From UBA4742 sp963785815 (GTDB taxonomy: Bacteria; Actinomycetota; Acidimicrobiia; Acidimicrobiales; Acidimicrobilacustridaceae), in contig CAWAWN010000003.1 of NCBI GenBank assembly GCA_963785815.1, forward strand, positions 806,001-870,000: 64,000 nucleotides of DNA. The letters are read 5' to 3'. Shown in pieces: positions 44,753 through 52,161 of this stretch. How positions within the stretch are numbered: the stretch's first letter is position 1; every line of letters begins with the position of its first letter. The position numbers and the translations under genes were made by a program. The notes beneath the pieces were generated by a model, which did no database searches, was not told the DNA's origin, and worked only from the letters and a program-made list of their open reading frames with translations.

Positions 44753-45255
44753 TCGAAGCTCGGCGCCTGGATCTTGGCCCGGGGCCAGCCCTCGTCCTCG
44801 TCCACCTCGTGGATCGGATCGAGCAGGATGAGCTCCTGCATGTCGTCGAAGCGCTGGACGGTCGGCGGCTCGTAGCGGCCCGGCCCGGCCGACGACTGCA
44901 CCGCGGGCTCGACCCCCGCCCCGTCCGGGGGGTCCGGTGAGGCGTCACCGGCCGGCCCGTCGGCGGCCACGATCAGCTCCGCCTGGACCAGCTCCACGAG
45001 GAAGGACTCGATCTGGTCGCGGGCCTCGGGCGGCAGCTGGGCGCACTGCTCGGCCAGGGAGGCCAGCAGCTCGTCGACCGTCTCGCCCCGCTCCACCGCG
45101 GACCAGACGTGAGCCCCGGACCCGACCAGGCTGAAGTACGAGCCGGTCTCCAGGTCGATCAGGATGGCCTCGTCGTCGATGACCTCCCCGATGACGCGTG
45201 GACGGTTCGGGCGGTAGCGCTCAGGAGGCGCCCCACTCGGTCGAGGGCCGGTCAT
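44749..45255 (-). CDS. PqqD-like RRE protein with leader/core-like C-terminal tail
   Basis: 168 residues. A PqqD/RRE winged-helix domain spans about 20-98 (GEVIDDEAILIDLETGSYFSL, HVWSAVERGETVDELLASL). A Gly/Pro/Asp linker (99-127) leads to a tail with Tyr128-x-x-Pro131 (YEPP), the hydrophobic helix-like VQRFDDMQELILLD and an acidic end DPIHEVDEDEGWP at 146-158. RRE domains bind RiPP leader peptides, and YxxP is the recognition motif in lasso leaders; having both in one chain is striking. ATG 45255 is 7 nt after TAGAGT. First gene of the five-gene operon. Confidence 0.85.
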   Translation of the reverse strand: MTGPRPSGAPPERYRPNRPRVIGEVIDDEAILIDLETGSYFSLVGSGAHVWSAVERGETVDELLASLAEQCAQLPPEARDQIESFLVELVQAELIVAADGPAGDASPDPPDGAGVEPAVQSSAGPGRYEPPTVQRFDDMQELILLDPIHEVDEDEGWPRAKIQAPSFE

Positions 45256-45262
45256 CGCCTGC

Positions 45263-45272
45263 ACTCTAGTGT
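45263..45272. promoter_or_regulatory. overlapping divergent -10 boxes
   Basis: ACTCTAGTGT contains TAGAGT on the minus strand (45268-45263, 7 nt before the PqqD ATG) and TAGTGT on the plus strand (45267-45272, 10 nt before the nagB ATG). They share two bases, so RNA polymerase can serve only one direction at a time. Confidence 0.5.
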
Positions 45273-45282
45273 GGGCACCCTG

Positions 45283-46086
45283 ATGGCCGAGTACAACGAG
45301 CGCCAGGTCGACCGCATGACGGTGCGCACCTTCGACACGATCGCGGCCATGGCTCGGGTGGCGGCCGACCAGGCCGCGGACATCCTGCGGGCCGCGGTGG
45401 CCGAGCGGGGCGTGGCCCACGCCATGTTCGCCACCGGCAACTCGCAGCTCGCCTTCGTCGACGCCCTGGTGGCCCACACCCCGGATGTGCCGTGGGGGGA
45501 CGTGGTCGTGTTCCACATGGACGAGTACGTGGGGCTGGGTCCCGACCACCCGGCCGGGTTCCAGGCCTGGATCCGCCGCCGGATCACCGAGCCGGCCCGG
45601 CCCCGGGCCGCCCACCACCTCGACGGCCTGGCCGAACCCGAGGCCGAGGCGGCGCGCTACGCCGACCGGCTGCGTGCCCAGCGGCTCGACCTCTGCTGCC
45701 TCGGCATCGGGGAGAACGGGCACCTGGCCTTCAACGACCCCCCGGTGGCCGACTTCGCCGATCCGCTCGACGTGAAGGTGGTGACCCTGGCGACGGCCTG
45801 TCGACGCCAGCAGGTGGACGAGGGCCACTTCCCCGCCATCGACGCGGTGCCCGCCCGGGCCGTGACCGTGACCATCCCCGCCCTGTTGCGGGCGGGGCAG
45901 GTGCTGGCCATCGTGCCCGAGGCTCGCAAGGCCGAACCGGTGCGGGCCGCGTTGACCGGGCCGGTCACCACCGCCTGTCCGGCCTCGGTGCTGCGCACCC
46001 ACGACCACGTCACCCTCTACCTCGACGCCGACTCGGCTCGGCTGGTCCCCGACGTCGGCACACACCCCTCCCCGAAATCGGTGTAG
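45283..46086 (+). CDS. nagB: glucosamine-6-phosphate deaminase
   Basis: 267 residues of the NagB/6-phosphogluconolactonase fold. Signature VVFHMDEYVGLG with catalytic Asp-Glu, and CCLGIGENGHLAFNDP with the catalytic His, are both present. It converts glucosamine-6-phosphate to fructose-6-phosphate plus ammonia. ATG 45283; longer frame upstream rejected because it crosses the PqqD start. The TAG stop lies in the left arm of a hairpin. Stands alone, divergent from the PqqD operon. Confidence 0.94.
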   Translation: MAEYNERQVDRMTVRTFDTIAAMARVAADQAADILRAAVAERGVAHAMFATGNSQLAFVDALVAHTPDVPWGDVVVFHMDEYVGLGPDHPAGFQAWIRRRITEPARPRAAHHLDGLAEPEAEAARYADRLRAQRLDLCCLGIGENGHLAFNDPPVADFADPLDVKVVTLATACRRQQVDEGHFPAIDAVPARAVTVTIPALLRAGQVLAIVPEARKAEPVRAALTGPVTTACPASVLRTHDHVTLYLDADSARLVPDVGTHPSPKSV

Positions 46087-46120
46087 CTGTCCACGCCCCA
46101 GCGGGGCGAAGCACACCGAT
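46075..46120 (+). terminator. hairpin carrying the nagB stop
   Basis: ATCGGTGT (46077-46084) pairs with ACACCGAT (46113-46120); inside, CGCCCC pairs with GGGGCG (46094-46099/46103-46108). The nagB TAG overlaps the left arm. The GAAATC..GATYTC ends resemble the 3992-4038 hairpin. Confidence 0.6.
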
Positions 46121-46210
46121 CTCATGGGCGCAGCGCGAAAGGCCCCCACTTTCGAGGGGGGTCGGGTCGAGGGGCGGGTAGGAAGGGGGCCTGACCACAG
46201 GAGGCCATCC

Positions 46211-47074
46211 ATGTCTGATCAGCAGCGGCCGGCGACGGCGTCGGGCACCATCACCATCGGCGGCGACCTCACCGTCAACCGGCTGGGCTTCGGGGCCATG
46301 CGCATCACCGGAGACGGGATCTGGGGAGATCCGCCCGACCGACAGGTGGCCCTGACGGTCCTGCGACGGGCCGTCGAGCTGGGCGTCGACTTCATCGACA
46401 CGGCCGACAGCTACGGGCCCGAGGTGAGCGAGGAGCTGATCGCCGACGCCCTGCACCCCTATCCGGAGGGGTTGGTCATCGCCACCAAGGCGGGGCTCCT
46501 GCGGCCCGGCCCCGGGCGGTGGGACCCCGACGGGCGCCCCGAGCACATCCGCTCGGCCTGCGAAGGCTCCATGAAACGCCTCCAGGTCGACCACATCGAC
46601 CTCTACCAGTTCCACCGACCCGACCCGAAGGTGCCGTTGGAGGAGTCGATGGGGGCCATGGTCGAGCTGCAGCAGGAGGGCAAGGTCCGCCACGTCGGTG
46701 TGTCCAACGTGGACGCCGACCAGCTGGCCCGCGCCCGGCAGGTGGCCGACGTGGTGTCGGTCCAGAACCGCTACAACCCCGGCGACCGGGGTTCGGAGGC
46801 CCTGGTCGACCAGTGCCAGCGCGACGGGCTGGCCTTCCTGCCCTGGGCCCCGATCGGCGGTGGCGATCCCGGCGGCGGGGTCGTGGCGCAGGTGGCGGCC
46901 GCCCACGACGCCAGCGCCCACCAGGTGGTGCTGGCCTGGCTCCTGGCCCGATCGCCGGCCATGGTGCCGATCCCGGGGACGGGTTCGGTCGACCACCTCG
47001 AGGCCAACGTGGCCGCCGCCGTCCTCCAACTCACCGACGACGAGGTGGCCGCCATCACCGCCGGAGGGCGCTGA
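46211..47074 (+). CDS. aldo/keto reductase
   Basis: 287-residue aldo/keto reductase; DFIDTADSYGPEVSEEL, VIATKAG, IDLYQFHRPD and the C-terminal PIPGTGSVDHLEAN define the active site and NADPH site. ATG 46211 follows AGGAGG by 8 nt. Carbonyl substrate unknown. Confidence 0.93.
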   Translation: MSDQQRPATASGTITIGGDLTVNRLGFGAMRITGDGIWGDPPDRQVALTVLRRAVELGVDFIDTADSYGPEVSEELIADALHPYPEGLVIATKAGLLRPGPGRWDPDGRPEHIRSACEGSMKRLQVDHIDLYQFHRPDPKVPLEESMGAMVELQQEGKVRHVGVSNVDADQLARARQVADVVSVQNRYNPGDRGSEALVDQCQRDGLAFLPWAPIGGGDPGGGVVAQVAAAHDASAHQVVLAWLLARSPAMVPIPGTGSVDHLEANVAAAVLQLTDDEVAAITAGGR

Positions 47075-47151
47075 CCGCTCCGCCTGCCCGCTTCCATCCC
47101 GGTGGGCTCGGTGGGGCTGGGGTCTGGTGAGAGATCAGGTCAGGTGGGAGA

Positions 47152-48225
47152 TCAGGACAGGCGGCGGCGGACCCACCAGAACGAGAACCCGGCCAGCACC
47201 AGCGCCGAGCCCAGGAAGATGGCCGACTCCAGCCACTGGAAGGACCAATAGCGGTCGGCCGGCTGATAGGTCACCACCTGGTGGTAGTTGGCGCTGAGCT
47301 TGGACACGCAGTCGTGCAGGGTCTGCTGCACCTCGGCGGGCACCCGCAGCTTGACGGCCTGGCCGCTCACCCCCACCGGTGGTGCGCCCGCGGGTCGGCC
47401 GTTGGCCAGGCTGGGGCAGGTCCGGGCCACCACGCTGGACGGCAGCCCGTGGCCGGCGCGGTCGACGATGCGGGTGGACTGGACCCAGGCGTTGGGCAGA
47501 TCGGGCGGTGACGGCTGCAGGTGCATGGGTCCGCCGTTGCTGGCGAAGAAGCCCATGGACTGGGGGTCGAGCGCCTGGCTGAGGTGGCGCGGCGCCAGGA
47601 GGTTGGGGCGGGCTAGCTGGATGAAGAGCAACCGGGCGGTCACGAAGGCGACCAGGGTGGCGGCCATGGCCGGCAGGGTGCGGCGGATGAGCACCCCGGC
47701 GGTCACCCCCAGGGCGAAGGCGAAGGCGGCGTAGCCGACGGCCACCAGATCACGCTGGTCGAACGTCGAGAACTGGTCCGCGGCCAGCCGGTCGAAGGGG
47801 CTGTACCACCAGGTGACGAGCAGGCTGAGCAGTCCGGCGGTCACCATGGAGGCGACGCCCACCACCGCCAGCTTCGTCACCAGCCAGCGAGCCCGGGTGG
47901 CGCTCTGGGTCCAGGCCAGCCGGTAGGTGCCGCTCTCGAGCTCGCGGGCCACCAGCGGCGCACCCCAGAACACCCCGATGAGGGCCGGGGTGATGGCGAT
48001 GAGCAAGCCCAGCCAGCCCTGGAGCTGGTTGTCCCGGCGCACGTAGGAGTTGATGACGGTGGTGCAGTCGTTGGTCGAGGTCCCGTGGAGGCACGGCACC
48101 ACGTCGGTGTCGAAGAGGTGGCGGAGCTGGGCGCCGGTCGGGATGAGGACGAGGGCCAGCAGCACGAGCGCCGCCACCGCCACCAGGGCCTGGGTGCGGA
48201 ACTGGCGCCACGCCACCCAGGTCAC
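47152..48225 (-). CDS. ABC-2 type transporter permease
   Basis: 357 residues with about six TM helices and a large extracellular loop between the two halves (roughly residues 230-310, two Cys). PLVARELESGTYRLAWTQS is typical of these permeases in actinomycetes. GTG start overlaps the ATPase stop (GTGA). Third gene of the GntR-ATPase-permease operon. Transported compound unknown; exporters of this kind often handle antibiotics or peptides. Confidence 0.88.
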   Translation of the reverse strand: MTWVAWRQFRTQALVAVAALVLLALVLIPTGAQLRHLFDTDVVPCLHGTSTNDCTTVINSYVRRDNQLQGWLGLLIAITPALIGVFWGAPLVARELESGTYRLAWTQSATRARWLVTKLAVVGVASMVTAGLLSLLVTWWYSPFDRLAADQFSTFDQRDLVAVGYAAFAFALGVTAGVLIRRTLPAMAATLVAFVTARLLFIQLARPNLLAPRHLSQALDPQSMGFFASNGGPMHLQPSPPDLPNAWVQSTRIVDRAGHGLPSSVVARTCPSLANGRPAGAPPVGVSGQAVKLRVPAEVQQTLHDCVSKLSANYHQVVTYQPADRYWSFQWLESAIFLGSALVLAGFSFWWVRRRLS

Positions 48226-49118
48226 AGCCGCCCCTCCCGGCGTCGGCGTCGGCGTCGGGCGCCGCCCTCGGCGCGCCCCATGTAGGCCAGCACCAGGTCT
48301 TCCAGGCTGACCGGCTCGACCGTCCAGGCCGGATCCAGGATGGGATCCTCGGTGCGGACCACCAGCGTCGTCTGCCGGTCGGTGTGGCTGGCCTCGATGA
48401 CCTCCTGGTTGGCGGGGAGCCGGCTCTCGTCGCGGCGAGGCCCGATCAGGCGGTGGTGGGAGGCGAGCAGGTCCTCGACCTCGCCGGCCACCTGCACCCG
48501 CGAGGCGGTCAGCACCACCAGGTAGTCGCACACCCGCTCCAGGTCGGCGACCAGGTGCGAGGACAGCACCACGCTGACCGCCTGTTCGGCGACCACCTCC
48601 ATGAGGTCGCCCAAGAACTCGCGCCGGGCCAGCGGGTCGAGGCTGGCCACCGGCTCGTCCAGGATCAGCAGCTCGGGCCGCTTGGCGATGGCCAGGGTGA
48701 GGGCCAGCTGGGCGCGCTGGCCTCCCGACAGCGACCCGGCGCGCTGGGCGGGATCGAGCCCCAGGTCCTCGATCCGCTCCCGGGCCCGGGCGCCGTCCCA
48801 GGTCGGGTTGAGGTGGGCGCCCAGGCGCAGGTGGTCCTCCACGCGCAGCCGGGCGTAGGTCGGGGTGTCCTGGGCCACGAACCCCACCCGGGCCAGCTGG
48901 GCCGCGTCGCTCGCCGGGCGGTGGCCCAAGACGGCGACGGTGCCGGCGGTCGGCTGGAGCAACCCCACCGCCAGGTGGAGCAGGGTGGTCTTGCCCGCCC
49001 CGTTGGGGCCGACCAGGCCCACCACGTGGCCGGCGGGGATGGCCAGCGTGCAGTCGGACAGGGCGGTGTGGCGCCGGTACCGCTTGGCCAGCCCGTCGGC
49101 CTCGAGGACGGCGGTCAC
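48222..49118 (-). CDS. ABC transporter ATP-binding protein
   Basis: 298 residues: Walker A GPNGAGKT, Q-loop VAQDTPTY, signature LSGGQRAQ, Walker B LLILDEPVASLD and switch His in SSHLVADL. A C-terminal accessory domain of about 80 residues follows, as in YtrB-like ATPases. GTG start overlaps the GntR stop. Drives the ABC-2 permease downstream. Confidence 0.94.
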   Translation of the reverse strand: MTAVLEADGLAKRYRRHTALSDCTLAIPAGHVVGLVGPNGAGKTTLLHLAVGLLQPTAGTVAVLGHRPASDAAQLARVGFVAQDTPTYARLRVEDHLRLGAHLNPTWDGARARERIEDLGLDPAQRAGSLSGGQRAQLALTLAIAKRPELLILDEPVASLDPLARREFLGDLMEVVAEQAVSVVLSSHLVADLERVCDYLVVLTASRVQVAGEVEDLLASHHRLIGPRRDESRLPANQEVIEASHTDRQTTLVVRTEDPILDPAWTVEPVSLEDLVLAYMGRAEGGARRRRRRREGRL

Positions 49119-49507
49119 GCTACGCCTGGCTCGGTCGAGGCGCGAAAGCAGTCCTGGAAGAGGTCCTCGATGCCCTCGTCGTCGAGGCCGGCCAACCGGG
49201 CCTTGGCCAGCCAGCGTTGCAGGTCGGCCCGCAGGGGGCCCTGGGCTGCCACCGACGGGCCGTGCAGGGACCGGGTGACGAAGGTGCCCACCCCGGGCCG
49301 GGCGGAGACCAGGCCGTCGTGCTCGAGCTCGCGGTAGGCCTTGAGCACGGTGTTGGGGTTGATGGCGACCTGGGCCACGACCTCCTTCACCGTCGGCAGC
49401 TGGTCGCCCTGGCGCAGCAGGCCCAGCCGCAGGGCCCGCCTGACCTGGTGGACGATCTGGAGGTAGGGCGAGACGCCCGAGTGCGTGTCCAGGTGGAACT
49501 CGATCAC
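49115..49507 (-). CDS. GntR family (YtrA-like) transcriptional regulator
   Basis: 130 residues: winged helix with GVSPYLQIVHQVRRALRLG and the recognition part INPNTVLKAYRELEHDGLV, and a short C-terminal helix pair instead of a ligand domain, as in YtrA. GTG 49507 is chosen over the ATG at 49534 because AGAAGG is correctly spaced and the longer version would run into the operator. Likely represses its own operon through the palindrome at 49537-49552. Confidence 0.92.
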   Translation of the reverse strand: MIEFHLDTHSGVSPYLQIVHQVRRALRLGLLRQGDQLPTVKEVVAQVAINPNTVLKAYRELEHDGLVSARPGVGTFVTRSLHGPSVAAQGPLRADLQRWLAKARLAGLDDEGIEDLFQDCFRASTEPGVA

Positions 49508-49536
49508 GAGACCTTCTCCACGGAGAAACCCCATTC

Positions 49537-49552
49537 ATCTAGGAACCTAGAT
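49537..49552 (-). promoter_or_regulatory. GntR operator palindrome
   Basis: ATCTAGG-AA-CCTAGAT (7-2-7 perfect dyad) 30 bp before the GntR start. It includes TAGGTT on the minus strand, so a repressor bound here would cover the -10 box. Confidence 0.65.
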
Positions 49553-49583
49553 AAACAGTTTCATACGTGAAGCAGAAGTCAAG

Positions 49584-50642
49584 TCACCCCGGCGGCTCCA
49601 GCGTCCGGGCCAGGAAGGGGAGCGCCGCGGTGCCGTGCCACTGGTGGCCGGCGTCGAACACGTCATGCACCAGTGCGTCGTCCGGCGCGCCCAGCTGGCG
49701 GTAGACCGGGCGGAGGGCGTCGACCGAGCGACGGGCCACGGCGACGGGGAACAGGTGGTCGTCGATCCCGGATTCCACCAGCAGCGGACGGGGCGCGATG
49801 CACGCGCCCAGGTCGACGTGCTCGAGGTGGCCGAGCATGCCGGGCAGGACCTGGGACCCGCACATGTTCCAGGGCAGTCGGTGGCTGGCCACCACCGACG
49901 AGAAGTAGCCGCTGACCACCGCGGCGGCCACCCGGTCGTCGATGGCGGCCAGGAACAGCGCGCAGGTGCCGCCGTAGGACAGACCGGCCACCCCGATGCG
50001 CGTCGGGTCGACCAGGGGGTGGTCGGCCAGCACGTCGAGGGCCCGGGCCAGGTCCCACAGGTTGGCGGCCAGCGGGTTCTCGCCGGCCATGAGGGCGTGG
50101 ACCAGGTTGGTGTCGCAGCCGTAGCGATCGGGTGGGTTCCAGTCGGCCCGCTCGCCGAAGCACCGCAGGTCCGGCGCCAGCACCACATGACCGGCGGCGG
50201 CCAGCTGGTGGGCGTAGTCGCCGTTGGGCACGACGTCGTCGTCTTGGACCCGTTCGGCCTCGTCGGCCGCGTCGCCCGGCTCGGGCACCAGGTCGCAGAC
50301 ATCGGCCTTGCCCGGGCCGTGACCGTGGATGGCCAACACGGCCGAACCGGGCTCGTGGCGTTCGTCGGGGACCAGCAGGTAGGCCGGGACCGACATGGTG
50401 GCCTCGGCGTCGAACACCACGCGGTGGCGGGTGTAGCCGCCGTCGGGCACCGCGACCGACGCCGTGGTCTCCAGGTCCAACGGCACGGGCTCGGGCGCCG
50501 GGGCCAGCCAGGCGTCGAGGCGGTCGCGCACGCGGGTGCGCCAGGCCTCCAGCGCCTCGGGCTCGTCGGGGCGCGGGTCGTGGGGCTCGACCGCGTCGAG
50601 CTTGCGCATCCACGACGCCCACGGCGAGAAGTTGCGGCTCAC
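49584..50642 (-). CDS. alpha/beta hydrolase, acetylxylan esterase-like
   Basis: 352 residues: long N-terminal domain, then LLVPDERHEPGSAVLAIHGHG, nucleophile GLSYGG, and C-terminal FDAGHQWHG histidine, as in the AXE1/BAAT-like esterase group. GTG 50642 is 1 bp after the binding-protein stop, making it the last gene of the transporter operon. Likely deacylates the imported compound. Substrate unknown. Confidence 0.88.
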   Translation of the reverse strand: MSRNFSPWASWMRKLDAVEPHDPRPDEPEALEAWRTRVRDRLDAWLAPAPEPVPLDLETTASVAVPDGGYTRHRVVFDAEATMSVPAYLLVPDERHEPGSAVLAIHGHGPGKADVCDLVPEPGDAADEAERVQDDDVVPNGDYAHQLAAAGHVVLAPDLRCFGERADWNPPDRYGCDTNLVHALMAGENPLAANLWDLARALDVLADHPLVDPTRIGVAGLSYGGTCALFLAAIDDRVAAAVVSGYFSSVVASHRLPWNMCGSQVLPGMLGHLEHVDLGACIAPRPLLVESGIDDHLFPVAVARRSVDALRPVYRQLGAPDDALVHDVFDAGHQWHGTAALPFLARTLEPPG

Positions 50643-50643
50643 G

Positions 50644-52161
50644 TCACGACGAGCCGCCGGTCAGGGGCTTCCAGTTCTGCACCACCACCCAGCACGTGCC
50701 CTGCGGGGTGGTGGTGAACCGGGGCTGGATGCACGCCGCGGTGGGCGGGGTGTTGTCGTGCACCTTCACCACCCGGTACTCCACCGGGCCGTAGTACTTG
50801 GTCGGGCTGTAGCTGAGCGTGGGCGTGTAGGTGCCGGGGAAGTTGGTGACCCGGGCCATCGACTGGACGAACGTGCGCCGGTTGAGGGTCGGGCCGGCGC
50901 CCTCGGCCGCCTTGGCGAAGAGCTGGATCACCTGGCACCAGGCGGCCACCGGTCCCTGCTCCTCGATGAACGGGCTGTCGGGTGGGGCGGGCGGCGCGTT
51001 GTGGGCCTTCCAGGTGGCGTAGCAGGCCCGCAGGCCCGGGTCGTAGCCGCCCTGGGCCTGGGGTCGGTCGTCGTCGATGCCGCCGAGGGTGAAGGTGGTG
51101 ACGCCCTCCTGGCCGTCGAGCGCCTTCTCGTAGGGCACCGGGATGAGGCCCAGGGCGATCTGGATGGACGACTCGTAGTCCGACAGCAGCAGCTTGGGGA
51201 ACCAGCTCTGGTCCGTCTCGGCGCCGAGGTAGGGGAACAGGGCGTTGGCCGGCACCAGCGGGATCACCGTGGTCACCCCGGCCTGGCGGAACTGCTGCAC
51301 GATCAGCGGCGCCTGGGCCTGCATGGTGGCGCTCTGGGCGTCGGGGCTGGCCGCGATGGTCCCCACCACCGGGTTGTCGATGCCCAGCGCCGCCAGCGCG
51401 GGCAGCACCGCCGTCTTCAGCGCGAGCTGGTCGCTCTGGCGGTCACCCACCAGGATCCCGACCCGGTGGGCGGTGCTGAGGACGCCGGACTGGTGGCCCC
51501 AGTCGATCAGGGTGTGCAACAGCACGGTCTGGTCGGTGCCGGTCCACCACAGGTACGGGGCGGCCTGCTGGGTGTAGCTGCTGACCGTCGTCCACTGGGC
51601 CAGCATCGGGGTGTGGCCCTCCTGGGTGATGCAGAGCTGGTTGTCGCCCTCCCAGGTGCCCAGGCCGTCGAGCACCGCGAACGCCGGGTTCGAGCCCTCG
51701 GTCCAGTCCTTGCACAGGGCGCGCATGGAGGCCGGATCGGTGGGGTCGAACTCGACGATGTCCGGATCGATCTTGCGCCCGTGGATGCCCCCGGCGTCGT
51801 TGATCTGGTTCACGAAGGTGTGGATGGCGGCGTCCTGCTTGCCGTACTCGGAGTCCTCGGCCAGACCGACCTTGCCGGCCTGGCTGTTGAGGCTGATGAC
51901 CGGGAAGACCACCCGGATCGAGGTGGCGGTCACCCCGGGCGCGGCGGTGCTGGCCCCGTCGAGGACGGCCTGGGCGGCGCGGGTGCTGGCCGGCGCGCGG
52001 GTGCCGGTCGAGGCGGTGGTGGTCGACGACGAGCCGCCCCGCAGCACCAGCACGGCGACGACCACGACGACCACCACCACGCCGACGACGGCCAGCACCG
52101 CCTTGGTCGTCCCCATCCGGCGCGTGAAGCGCCGCCAGCTCCGACCGATCGATCCGCTCAT
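50644..52161 (-). CDS. branched-chain-type ABC substrate-binding protein, TM-anchored
   Basis: 505 residues of the Peripla_BP_6 fold (VTATSIRVVFPVIS, INDAGGIHGRKID, GVTTVIPLVPANALFPYL). Instead of a lipobox it has a basic N-terminus and a Val-rich TM helix at about 20-42 that anchors it. ATG overlaps the fused transporter stop (ATGA). Provides substrate to the LivHMG fusion. Ligand unknown. Confidence 0.9.
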   Translation of the reverse strand: MSGSIGRSWRRFTRRMGTTKAVLAVVGVVVVVVVVAVLVLRGGSSSTTTASTGTRAPASTRAAQAVLDGASTAAPGVTATSIRVVFPVISLNSQAGKVGLAEDSEYGKQDAAIHTFVNQINDAGGIHGRKIDPDIVEFDPTDPASMRALCKDWTEGSNPAFAVLDGLGTWEGDNQLCITQEGHTPMLAQWTTVSSYTQQAAPYLWWTGTDQTVLLHTLIDWGHQSGVLSTAHRVGILVGDRQSDQLALKTAVLPALAALGIDNPVVGTIAASPDAQSATMQAQAPLIVQQFRQAGVTTVIPLVPANALFPYLGAETDQSWFPKLLLSDYESSIQIALGLIPVPYEKALDGQEGVTTFTLGGIDDDRPQAQGGYDPGLRACYATWKAHNAPPAPPDSPFIEEQGPVAAWCQVIQLFAKAAEGAGPTLNRRTFVQSMARVTNFPGTYTPTLSYSPTKYYGPVEYRVVKVHDNTPPTAACIQPRFTTTPQGTCWVVVQNWKPLTGGSS

